Below are positions 11,400 through 21,175 of a stretch of DNA of 64,000 nucleotides, one piece after another. A model generated the notes under the pieces. The model saw nothing but the letters and a program-made list of their open reading frames with translations. It was not told the DNA's origin and ran no database searches. The position numbers and the translations under genes were made by a program. Each line of letters starts with the position of its first letter. The first letter of the stretch is position 1. Source of the stretch: Locusta migratoria (Eukaryota; Arthropoda; Insecta; Orthoptera; Acrididae); the NCBI GenBank assembly GCA_026315105.1, contig CM048744.1, positions 349,889,668 through 349,953,667 on the forward strand, given 5' to 3'.

Positions 11400-12140
11400 G
11401 ATCATCGGATGCAGATTGTTGTAGACCTTAAAGGAGATACGTCGTTGATCTTTCAGATTGGTTGGTGGGTCGTCTCGACGGAATACAGCCCATTTCAATG
11501 TACCCCAGGTATGTGCGATAGGGTTCACGTCTGGAGAACATGCTGCCCATTCTAATCATGAAGGAGAGATGTGCACGGTGAGCACGAGAATTGTCGTCCA
11601 TTAAGACGAATCTGTCACAGAAAAGCTGCCGAAATGATTGCACTACATGTCGGAGGATGTCACTGCTGTACTGTATAGCCGTCTGATTGCCTTCTGTGAC
11701 CACCAGTGGCGTACCGCGGTCCTACATAATGCCACCCCAAAACATCAGGGAACCACCGCCCTGCTGCACTAGCTGGACGGTGTCTCTAACATGTTCAGGC
11801 TGACCACACTGCCTCCAAAAAGTCTCGGACGGTTGTCTGACCGAAGGCAGATGCGAGCCTCATCTCTGAATAGCACTTTATGCCAACTGTGACGTAGACA
11901 TTCAGAATGCTGTCGAGTCCATCTGTACCGCGCTGCAAGGGGTCCTGGTGACAATCCTTGACCTCGCCGTAGACTTCAGGAATGAGGTTCCATGTTTTGC
12001 ACGTTGTAACCTTTGGACAAGCAAAGCGAGGCAAATCATTGAACTCTGTACCTGTTCCATGTCTGAACAACAGCGCTTTGGTTCATTCCAAGACGTATGG
12101 AAGCTTGCCTTTAGTAGTGTCCCTTCTCACACAAAGTAAG
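11400..12140 (-). pseudogene. Tc1-like transposase, frameshifted
   Basis: On the minus strand the pieces run from N to C as follows. About 12070-11990 is a helix-turn-helix linker piece with NDLPRFACPKVTT. 11954-11800 is a catalytic piece with WHKVLFRDEARICLRSDNR. 11703-11428 has VTEGNQTAIQYSSDILRHVV and FVLMDDNSRAHRAH, which contain the second catalytic D region of the DDE fold. Several frameshifts separate them, so it is inactive. I could not locate terminal inverted repeats. Confidence 0.75.
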
Positions 12141-12759
12141 AATCCAGGTAATATGAAACTTCGAAAATAGACCTTCTAGGCGTGGCAGACTTACAATCAA
12201 CACAAGCGGTGTACTTTCTTCCTGGTGTTGTGACTGGATCTGATCGGCCATCTTACCCACTTCGTCGCATTGGCACTGCTGATGCGCAGTAGTTCTCATC
12301 TTTTTGTTGGTTGAGTGACATTGTGGAGAATCTAACGAACTGTGTTCTTCGTGTAATACACACATTCAAAATCATTGTTCACGATTCCTTGAAAGCATGT
12401 TGATGCAATATTTTTCTGATGTGTGTGTGTTAACTGCAAATTGATGACTTGGATGCAACAACAGCGTTAGTCTATTTACACTGTTATTGCATAAACAAAT
12501 ACGTATACCTTTTGCTATTAAACAAGCCAGCTCTTAGTTTCATATGATGCTTCCAGAGGCTCTAGGAACAACATATGGAACTAAGAGCTTGTGTAATGGC
12601 AGAAGGTTGTAGCATTCAAAAACTGGTCTTTAAGCAATAATAGGGTAAACAGGCGAAAGCTGTTATTGCATCCAAGTTCTCAATTATAATATCTTTGATC
12701 ATAGAATGAAGGCTTTCACGGCAGGTATCGTCATAACTTAAAGCTTCCGGGCTGACATG
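12141..12759. other. no recognised feature
   Basis: The only structure I see is a short TGTTATTGCAT-containing repeat at about 12481 and 12660. There is no convincing coding frame. Confidence 0.3.
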
Positions 12760-12898
12760 CCGTGGCCCATATATGAAACTTTCCCCTGACGTTTCGCCCT
12801 CGTCTGCGGAAGGCATCCCCGGAGGTAAAGCGGCTTACTGCAACGAGAGCGCGAGTAAGCGCCGTATATATAGGCAAAACAGAGGGCGCTGCTGTCAG
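12760..12898 (-). repeat. Penelope-like 3' region with hammerhead-like hairpin
   Basis: Directly downstream of the GIY-YIG frame on the minus strand lies GGGGATGCC, a hairpin, GGGCGAAACGTC, and then GGGGAAAG. Penelope-like elements are known to carry hammerhead ribozyme motifs in their terminal regions. Here the first conserved box is altered (CCGGGGAT instead of CTGAAGAT as elsewhere in the window), so activity is doubtful. CUUUACCU upstream can pair with AGGGGAAAG downstream as a stem I. Confidence 0.5.
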
Positions 12899-13450
12899 TC
12901 ACGTGGTGTTGGCTGTGCTGTGGTCTCTGCTATTGCCAACCTCCTCCATTGAAATTAATCGATTGTCATGCTCTTGCTGTAGTGTTGACATCCGTATCGT
13001 ATCAAGTTTGAGATTTTCCTCCTTTTTGTTAAAATTATTTCGATGTTTAAAAATCTCAATGGCCTCTCTGTACAAACGCGAATGATAATGCGACGTCTTT
13101 GCTATGACGGACGTCTCGTTAAATTTTATTTCGTGGTCACCTTCTTGATACACGTGTTCCACTACAGCCGATTTATCAGTACGTCCGAAGCGGCAGTTCC
13201 TTTTGTGTTCGGCCAGACGAGTGTTGACACTTCTTTTAGTTGTACCTATATAAACTTTTCCATAACTGCAGGGGATTTTACAGACACCTGGTGTGGCCTG
13301 GGGATGTCGCTTATCTTTTGCCGATCTTAAAAATTCTTTTATTTTCGTAGTTGGTCTGAAAACGGTTTCCACGTCGTACTTGCTTAAAATTTTTCTCTTC
13401 TCAAAGTCAGTCTGGTGCCATAACACCATTTGCACAGAAGGCCTCTGCAC
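12899..13450 (-). pseudogene. Penelope-like element C-terminus with GIY-YIG endonuclease domain
   Basis: This 183-codon frame contains GVCKIPCSYGKVYIGTTKRS, the GIY-YIG core (here PCSYG then VYIG), then TRLAEHKRNCR, SAVVEHVYQEGDHEIKF and the YREAIEIFKH helix with the catalytic Glu. These are the features of the endonuclease that Penelope-like retroelements carry after their reverse transcriptase. A WHQTDFEKRKILSKYD piece upstream fits the connector. The reverse transcriptase itself is absent, so this is a 5'-truncated copy. The frame is intact for the domain, which suggests moderate age. Confidence 0.85.
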
Positions 13451-13454
13451 TGTC

Positions 13455-13580
13455 GTGTGACGTCACACAGAATAGGCCGCGATCGATAGCTGAGTGTCTG
13501 GTCGTTATGAGACAATGGCCTGTGCCCCAGCGGCCAGCCAGTCAGCTGGCAGTCGCGGCCTACTCTGTGTGACGTCACAC
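13455..13580. repeat. inverted repeat with a TGACGTCA site in each arm
   Basis: GTGTGACGTCACACAGAATA plus GGCCGCGA at 13455-13482 is repeated as its complement at 13553-13580 with one mismatch in 28. The spacer is about 70 nt. Each arm contains GTGTGACGTCACAC, itself a palindrome centred on the CRE/ATF octamer. It lies just upstream of the Penelope fragment in that element's orientation. Whether it belongs to it is unknown. Confidence 0.7.
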
Positions 13581-14867
13581 TTCAGGCGGTGTAGGTAACA
13601 CTCAGAGTTATGTAATTTAACTATGTAATTCTGCAGTTCAGTTGGCATGTCTACACATGCGGACATGACAGACTTCACGCTTGAATTGCTTCAGAGGCTG
13701 AAAGTTCGAAGCTACCTACCAGTCCGATTTTGGTACATTTCCCACTTACAGTCGTATATTGGCCCTAGGCTACACTTTCCCGTGCAAACCCAAACTTATA
13801 TAGCTTTCAAGGCGCGTTTTCTTTACGTAACTACATCAGATAACATGGCAGCAATTGAATAAATCTATTAACGACATCAGCGGCGACATTTTCTAATAAA
13901 CAAACTTGAGATATCATAAAAGTTGTATAAGCTCTTTGCTTCTGCACTTATTAATCCTTGTATTAATCCTTAAATTTACCATTTTTTCTCGTTAATTTTT
14001 GTTGATGTCCAAAAAGATTTACTCGATACTTGCGATTTTTTTAACAAATGTTTAATTTTTCAGATTCTCTTGGTACTGCGGGAGTGTTGACAAATTTCTT
14101 CTGAATACGTCGTAGCTTTTTCATAACGCATTACATATCATGGATGGAATCGAATGGCACCTGTTGAGTAATACGTTTTTATACAAACCAATTCAGTTGT
14201 ATCAAAATTGAGAATTTCACTATTTTGCTTCGCCTTGAAAAAAATTTCTCAGCATGCCTGCTGCTGGACGAGTTTCCTTCATTTTCATGATATAATTTTT
14301 TTTCTCGCAGACAACATTCAAATGCGATTTACAAATGTCAAACCTGCTGCTTATACAAAAAAGGTAGACGAGGTTACTTCAGCCTACTTTGTGTGGTTAT
14401 ACTGAAATGTTTACCTTTCACATTTTTGCATATCGACGTATTTCATGCACATGTTATGATTGTTGTAATTTACCTTCTTATTGCAGTTTCAATGGCATGC
14501 AGTGTAACTATAAATCGAGTGTGATTTTGTACAGACATGCTGATTGGAGCAATGCCTTACCTTCATAAAAAAGATGTATGTGATGTTTCAGTAAAGGATT
14601 TGATATCTCAAGCCAGTGAAGAGTTAATAATAAGTACATCTGTTAAAAAATTGCGGAACCTCGTCCAAAAAAATTTCCAACGCTTACCTTTGATTATACA
14701 TGGTCTTCTTCAGAACAGACTCATCCACAAATGATACACCGCTCCCACCGCCGTTTCCACTTCCGGTAGCAGACTTGGAACGCCTTTTGCTGGATCGCGT
14801 TAAGTGCTTCCTACGAATTTTCTTTTATCTCGCTTTGTAAATTAATAAATAATTAAATAAATATGTT
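13581..14867. other. unassigned sequence with two exon-like open pieces
   Basis: At about 14313 a pyrimidine stretch and CGCAG precede an open stretch ending at a stop near 14402. At 14537-14734 a 65-codon frame (starts MLIGAMPYLHKKD) follows TTTTGTACAG, another acceptor-like site. Neither protein piece is recognised and no donor was found, so I do not call a gene. 13748-13830 shares a TATATTGGCCCTAG block with 2087. Confidence 0.25.
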
Positions 14868-14955
14868 TGAGATAATAAATCAGTTGAAATTAACTCTCTC
14901 TTTAGACTCAGTGAGATAATAAATCAGTTGAAATTAACTCTCTCTTTAGACTCAG
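14868..14955. repeat. perfect tandem duplication, 2 x 44 bp
   Basis: The 44-bp unit starting TGAGATAATAAATCAGTTGA occurs at 14868-14911 and again, identically, at 14912-14955. Confidence 0.95.
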
Positions 14956-15842
14956 TGACACATAAAAGACTCTGGTCAGGTTCTGATAAGATGCTGCAAA
15001 AAATTCTGAAAGAGAACAGTTCATTTGTTTTGTAGGGACACGATAAATTTCTATTTGTATGTTTCTGCTCTGTATTAAGTTAACTGGTATTTTCTGTTAT
15101 TATCTTTGATCATTAACAAAAAAGAGTACAAATTCTGTTCTTCTCTTGTTACTGTAATTACGCTTCCATGGCGTGTGGTGTGCAAGATAAAAGTAAATAA
15201 AGTATGGAAATATAAATCATAAATTTAATATTTAATGAACAGTGTGCTACAGTTTCTTACCACCATAGGGTAGACGTTGTGGCGTCGTTGAAGGTCGTAG
15301 ATACTCGATGCATGATCTGTAATTATGTGAAGCTGTAAGCCTTGAATTTATATTTACATAAGAGAGAGAGTCTCGGAATTGAGTCTCTGTCCGAACGGAT
15401 GACTCACTACCCCATCTGGAATTGCTAGCAGTTATGTGTCTAATGTAACAATCAATTTTACGATCAATTTAGATAAACTCCTCTGTGTATAATATGCAAG
15501 TTCTTAATTGCAGATGAGGTAGAGCCCGTAGGCTACCTTTGTACTCAACAGAAATTCCATCTGCAGTTGATTAAATGACTGTAGACGAATGCAGAACTTA
15601 CTTTTTGAGTTGAAACATACGTATATTGAGCATTCGTGATACATCCAATAATTCCATATTAAAAAAATATGACTATCCTAATCCATAGCTAGAATACTCC
15701 AACCTCGACCAGCAAAGAACAACAACTCTCTCTCCTAGCAATTACATAGAGATTTTATATGTTCTGAAAAATACTTTACATTAAATTTGTGATTAATGAT
15801 AATATTTTGGTACATATTGAATACTGCAAACTTCCTAATTAG
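14956..15842. other. no recognised feature
   Basis: AT-rich sequence without recognisable repeats or a convincing frame. Confidence 0.3.
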
Positions 15843-16013
15843 TTCAAATGCTTGTTAAGCTTAAGGGACTTAACTGCGGGGTCATCAGTCACTGAACTTA
15901 CAAACTACTTGTGAACTAACTTACAGTAAAGACAACACAAACATCCATACCCGAGGGGGGGATTCGAAACTCAGACGTGGCGTTCCAGACCGCACGGCTA
16001 CTCCCGCGCGGCT
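15843..16013 (-). repeat. tRNA-headed SINE, diverged
   Basis: Tail TTCAAATGCTTGTTAAGC, body with GGGACTTAACTGCGGGGTCA, a damaged box-B region (GGGGATTCGAAACTC) and a degraded head. The changes in box B suggest an old copy. Confidence 0.75.
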
Positions 16014-16360
16014 CCTAATTAGTGTTGAATTTAATTCACAACGGTAACAAAATCTTTTATTGATAATTACTTGATTAACAAATGTACCTATCTGACGCAT
16101 AGGTATCTTACAATCTGTCGCTGCAAATCGTCGTCCTTTGAATGGAGTTTTCGACTTTGGAAATTAAAAAAAAATTCCACAGGAGCAACGGTGGAGAGTA
16201 CTAGACTTGATCTGAAGAGGCTTTTTCCTCTTTGGAGAATATTTCCGGATCCAAAGTCAAGAGTGGACTTTGGTCTTAATAGCATAACCTTAGACCACAG
16301 ATTGTGAGGCGATGGTCTTTCTGGTCTTGACTCTTGAGCCGTGGAACTAACATCAGATGT

Positions 16361-16543
16361 CGGATGTTTGTAAATCTATTGAACTTAACTACTCTGGTCA
16401 TCAGTTCCTAGGCTTACAAACTACTAAACTTATGCTAAGAGAACAAAGACAGCCGTGCGCGAGGGAGGACTCGACCCCCTGACGGCGAGCAGCGGCTCGC
16501 TCTGCTGCAAGGCGCATTGGAACGCTCGGCCACTCCACCGCGG
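16361..16543 (-). repeat. tRNA-headed SINE, third subfamily
   Basis: The minus-strand head is CCGCGGTGGAGTGGCCGAGC and the box-B region GGGGTCGAGTCCTCC. The middle and body differ from the common family and resemble the copy at 42747-42950. Confidence 0.7.
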
Positions 16544-16662
16544 TCGTGGGTCTAACTTGGCGGGAACACGATGCAGTGGAAGATGCTGTGTCAGAATTTT
16601 ACGACGTTACATGTTACATTCTTCTGCAATCTCTGTAACAGTCAGTTTTCGATTGGCACGCA

Positions 16663-17030
16663 CAGTTTCGTTGACATGAAACTTCCTGGCAGATTAAAAT
16701 TGCATGCCGGAACCGGGACTCGAACCTGGGACCTTTGCCTTTCGCGGGCAAGCGCTCTACCGACTGAGCTATCCCGACACGACTCACGATGCTGCCTCAC
16801 AACTATACTTCCGCCAATACCTCGCCTCCTACTTTCCAATACTGGCAGAAGTAAAGTTGTAAGGCGGCATCGTGAGTCGTGTCGGGATAGCTTAGTCGGT
16901 AGAGCGCTTGCCCGCGAAAGGCAAAGGTCCCAGGTTCGAGTCCCGGTTCCGGCAAACAATTTTAATCTGCCAGGAAGTTTCATATCTGCGCACACTCCGC
17001 TGCAGAGTGAAAGTTTCATTCAGTTTCGTT
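16663..17030. mobile_element. tRNA foldback element with 10-bp TSD
   Basis: The element (16673-17020) is flanked by CAGTTTCGTT at 16663-16672 and 17021-17030. A left tRNA-like unit on minus (16704-16778) and a right one on plus (16881-16954) are reverse complements, each next to an ATTTTAATCTGCCAGGAAG block. The right end adds CACTCCGCTGCAGAGTGAAA. Box B is GGTTCGAGTCCCGG, and the anticodon loop CGCGAAA lacks the expected U33. The clean TSD shows the inverted structure moved as one unit. Confidence 0.8.
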
Positions 17031-17380
17031 ACCGTTCCTAACGTGAGGATGGTCGGAAGATGTCGAAGAGCACCCTGAACAAGTGTCACCTTTAACTTCT
17101 GTCCGTCCAGTTTTAAAATCAGTCCTAAGACCGAGTACGACTTAAGTACGCATCACCGCAATTAGCTTGCATGATTTGATGTGTCTTCGTAATGGTTTTC
17201 TTAAATTTCACGCAAAATTGAAGATCAGGTGCCTTGCTCGTCTAACTCGGCCAACTCGAAATCGCAATCTGTGCGACACAAGATTGTAGTCAATGCAGCT
17301 AGGAACAAAAACTGACAGACAGATAATATTGAAACATTCGGCAGTTACGCATTCGATTTCGGAGTGTGCAGGGATGGTTC

Positions 17381-17570
17381 AAATGTTTGTTTAGCTTATG
17401 GGACTTAACTACGGGGTTATCAGTTCCTAAACTTACAAACTACTTACGAACTAGCTAAGACTAAGGACGGCACAAATATCCATACCCGACGGGGGATTCG
17501 AACCCCCGACCGTAGTTGCCGTGCAGACCGTGACTGGAGCGCCTCAGTCCACTCGGTCACCGCGGCCGGT
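17381..17570 (-). repeat. tRNA-headed SINE with 11-bp TSD
   Basis: A full copy whose minus-strand head is CCGGCCGCGGTGACCGAGT. AGGGATGGTTC occurs at 17370-17380 and 17571-17581. Confidence 0.9.
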
Positions 17571-17744
17571 AGGGATGGTTCCCGCTTTTCGCCCCAACCC
17601 CCCGTTCGCGAGAAATTACGAATGTCCTAGAATTTTTTCTAATAGACATCGTAATCGTCAAGAGACTGGTGTTGCGTAAATGATCTGTATCCTAGCGTAC
17701 ATTTTTCGATGCGTTGTCCGAACCGCAACAACCCAAGCTAGATA

Positions 17745-17955
17745 GGCAAGTCGACCATTGGCCTCGCATCTGGCAGAATAGCGGTTCCATTCCCCACCGA
17801 GTCATCCAGATTTAGTGTTTAACTGATTCTCAAAACAGCTTAACGTAAAAGATGCGCTGATGAGTCCTTTTAAAAGAACTCGGCCAGTTTCGTTTCGTAT
17901 CTTTCCTCTTCCACTTAATCTCTATTGATCTAGTCTCTGACTCCTTTTATTCTAA
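17745..17955 (+). repeat. very degraded second-family SINE
   Basis: CATCCAGATTTAGTG, then ACTCGGCCAGTTTCG and ATCTTTCCTCTTCC, follow the order of the element at 10190-10415 but with heavy divergence. Confidence 0.35.
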
Positions 17956-18283
17956 GCTGTTAACAGTGAAGAGGAGAATGAAGAGATTTATAGATTGAAT
18001 AACGCACCGAACATGTTTAGAAGGTACTATATAGGTTTTTATGGCTATTACGTTTAATTTACTTAAATTTAATGTCGTAATTATTGCTGAACCTTCTGCT
18101 TAAGATGTTACTGATTTTACTCAATTATGATTGGTTTATATGCCTGGAACGGAATTTTTATTTTCTGCCTCAGTAATTGAGACTAAAAATAAAATTGATA
18201 AAACTTACCGAATGTGTGAAATTCAACAAAATGTGTTTAAAGAAGATAGTATTCACAGCATACATCAACATCAAGATCTCTGC

Positions 18284-18505
18284 TGAACCTCGGATGAGCC
18301 GCGGCGGAGCGGCCGAGCGCATTGAGGCGCTATGCTACGATGTGCGAGGCCGTTCCCCGTCAGGAGTTCGAATCCCTCCTCGGGCATGGATGTTTGTGCC
18401 ATCTTTAGTATAAGGTAATTTATCAGTAATTTGTAACTTTAGGGACTGCTGACCCCGCAGTTAAGTCCCATAAGCATGACAAACATTTGAACATTTGAAC
18501 CTCGG
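18284..18505 (+). repeat. tRNA-headed SINE (GCGGAGCGG subfamily) with 10-bp TSD
   Basis: SINE body 18294-18495, flanked by TGAACCTCGG at 18284-18293 and 18496-18505. Box B is GAGTTCGAATCCCTCC. Confidence 0.85.
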
Positions 18506-18926
18506 CTGATTCCAAACATAAGACAATTTGGAGCAAAAACAAGAAATTAATGACAAACTGATTTATGAAGAATGCCTGATCCAAGATATGTAATATAGAC
18601 CACCTAAAATTAAGTTACAGTACCACTCCATTAAATTTCGATATTATTAATAACTTTATAAATTCATATGTACAAGATATAATTATCTACACTAGATCTA
18701 GACATAAGCATAAAATCAAACTCCTTACGAAAAACAATATCCCACTACTGCTAAAAATACCCACATTACACTTCTTTTCAATTTTCATAAAAGAACTGTC
18801 AATATGACAGAAAATGTTTAGAACGGTTTCAAATACGTCTAGTAGCTTTCTGAAATTTTCAATACATTCAGTACTAGATTAATATCACAAGTCATATAAG
18901 ACAATATCTTACATTCAACGATAAAC

Positions 18927-19322
18927 ACAAAGTACTGGCCGGCCGCGGTAGCCGAGGGGCTGAGGTGCTCCAGTCACGGTCTGCAGGGCCACTACGGTCG
19001 GGGGTTTGAATTCACCATACGGCATGGATAAAAAAAATGTTTGTAGAACTTATGGGACTTAACTACGGGGTCATCAGTCCCCAAGCTTACAAACTACTTA
19101 TGAACTAGCTAATACTAAGGAGGGGGGATTCGAACCCCCGACCGTAGTGGCCTTGCAGACCGTGACTGGAGCGCCTCAGTCCCCTCGGCCACCGCGGCCG
19201 TTGGTATGGATATTTGTGCCGTCCTTAGTATTACCTAGTTCATAAGTAGTTTGTAAGTTTAGGGACTGATGACCCCGTAGTTAAGTCCCATAAGCTATAC
19301 AAACATTTGAACAAAGTACTGG
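18927..19322 (+). repeat. SINE split by another SINE, outer copy
   Basis: The outer plus-strand copy occupies 18939-19030 and 19203-19310. The outer TSD ACAAAGTACTGG is at 18927-18938 and 19311-19322. The head is CCGGCCGCGGTAGCCGAGG. It is interrupted at its GGCATGGATA junction between tRNA head and body. Confidence 0.9.
19031..19202 (-). repeat. inner SINE inserted into a SINE
   Basis: This minus-strand copy begins AAAAAAATGTTTGTAG and ends in the complement of the head at CGCGGCCG. GGCATGGATA (19021-19030) and GGTATGGATA (19203-19212) are a 10-bp TSD with one change. Its body lacks the usual ATATTTGTGCCGTCC stretch before box B. Confidence 0.85.
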
Positions 19323-20224
19323 TTCTTTGAGAAGCAAAATAGCGCATTACACAAAAAAAGGAAGATTCTCGTTTTCTTATTTTTCTCTAATTGTACATCA
19401 AATTTGAAATCTGCAGCACTACTAAGAGCACAAAGACTGTTTGCTTCTCCATCCATGATTGTAAGTTTTACGAAAACATCTCTATTCATATTCGCTTCGA
19501 AAAAATCGGTTAGGAGGAATAGCTGTACTACAAAAAACTGACACGAGTAGCTGAGATGAAATCAGGTCTCGAGAAGCAAACTTGGAAATTAGTCCACCTG
19601 CGTGACAAATTACCCTCATCAAAATAAGGTACACCGTAATTTTAGTGGCGAGCAGGTGCTGCTAGAACGTAGCTGCCACTTTTTTTTTTCTGCGTTGTTT
19701 ACAGTCGGTGCCAGTTTTCCACGTAAGTAGTAATAAGCCTGACACGCAGACGGACAGGCAACGAAAAGGCAGCCCGTTCTAATGCATAAATCAGTCGTTC
19801 TAACACCGAGCACCATGTCAGCTACTCTCATAGCGACAAGTTGCTCAGTAAGTCGCGAAAAACGATTGTAAGGGCAGTATTTATAATTTATTTTCATACT
19901 TTCAAAAAAGAACAATAAGAATAATAGCCAAAAATTGCAAGCGACCTCACTGTAAAGACATGTTTAAGCAACCAGAGATGCTAAATTTATAATGCAAGTA
20001 TATAATCTTCTATGCGCATAACGAAGAACATCGCTTCTTATTATGTTAAGAGAAGCATTCATAACCTAGCGACAAGAAAGGGACGTAACATACATATCTC
20101 GTCGACAGATAAATGCAAAATCCTGTTTCATATCAGGAGATAAAGTTGTAGGGCGAGACTACTAGCTTTTATATAAAGAGAGAGAGAGACAAAAAGGACA
20201 TGTATGGTACCATCATTTTTAATA
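19323..20224. other. no recognised feature
   Basis: I see no family signature or convincing frame. A short GA repeat is present near 20181. Confidence 0.3.
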
Positions 20225-21175
20225 CCAGCTGAAAAATTCTCCTGCCGCAGCACAGAAAAGGCGATTATGTTCTCTGACACAAAAATGTGTAACCAGCTGC
20301 CTCAATCCTCATGCCGAATTCCTGACCAAAATTTTGGGATGCGAATATATTCGCGCATTTTTAGCTCATAATTTTGTAAATACTTTTGCCCAGTTAAGCC
20401 GTCATAGTCAGCAATGTCGTCTCACTGTGAGTGTCTATATACGTCTCTGTCCGTTTGTTTGCTGTCTCTCCCACTGCCGCTTTCTGTGTGTGTCAAACTT
20501 TCAATGTCTTCATCCCATTCCCCTCGCGATTCCTCACCGCTGTCTGTTTCTGCCACTTTCATCGTTCCTCTGCCCCGCTGACGTTGTCCCATTCACTTCC
20601 TGTCCTGTTGCCTGTATCCTTTCATTCTCACTTAGAGTCGGCTTTCATTGTCTTCAATCGCGATTGTCTCCTTTAAAAATAAGTCCATGGGAATGGTTTG
20701 CTTGGGGTTTGACCTTTAGACCGGAAAACTTTAGCACGCGGGTTCTAGGGATGGGAAAAATTGCACAAATTGTTTCGTGCTATAGTATTGGAGAGCCGCA
20801 CGCTCATGCTTTATGTATGGTCTCCATTAGTCTCAGTTTCCCACTGTTTTCTCTTTTTCTCAAATTGCTACTATCTGCATCTGTCTTAGTTTGTTGTTGC
20901 CACTGTTCCTCACTTCCGACATCTCGTTTCGCTTCCCACTGCTGTTTTCATGCATATGAACTGACACTTCCTCTGTTCCATCATGTATGGCTCTCTCTGT
21001 CTGTTGAACTGTCTCTGTCCTACCCACATTCAGCCGAAAAAAGCGCGAATATGTTCGCATGCCAAAAGTGTTGGTGAAGAACTCGAAATGAGGATTGAGA
21101 CAGCTTGTTCCACACTTTTGGGTCAAAATAGATATTCGCCTTTTCTGTGCTCCGGCAGGAGCATTTTTCAGCTAG
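20225..21175. mobile_element. long-inverted-repeat element with pyrimidine-rich interior
   Basis: About 140 bp at 20227-20366 (starting AGCTGAAAAATTCTCCTGCC) is repeated as the diverged complement at 21029-21173. Between them are some 660 bp rich in CTGTCTCT and CCACTG motifs on the plus strand. The interior keeps a long open frame, but it is low-complexity (Ser, Cys, Leu, Phe) and I regard it as a composition effect. This fits a non-autonomous DNA element with long terminal repeats. I found no clear TSD. Confidence 0.6.

Noticed and set aside
16881..16954. Working tRNA gene
   Set aside because: It lacks U33 in the anticodon loop and sits in a TSD-flanked foldback with a second copy.
20334..21077. 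247-codon plus-strand open frame
   Set aside because: It lies inside the long-inverted-repeat element, is dominated by Ser/Cys/Leu/Phe from CT-rich DNA, and has no recognisable domain.
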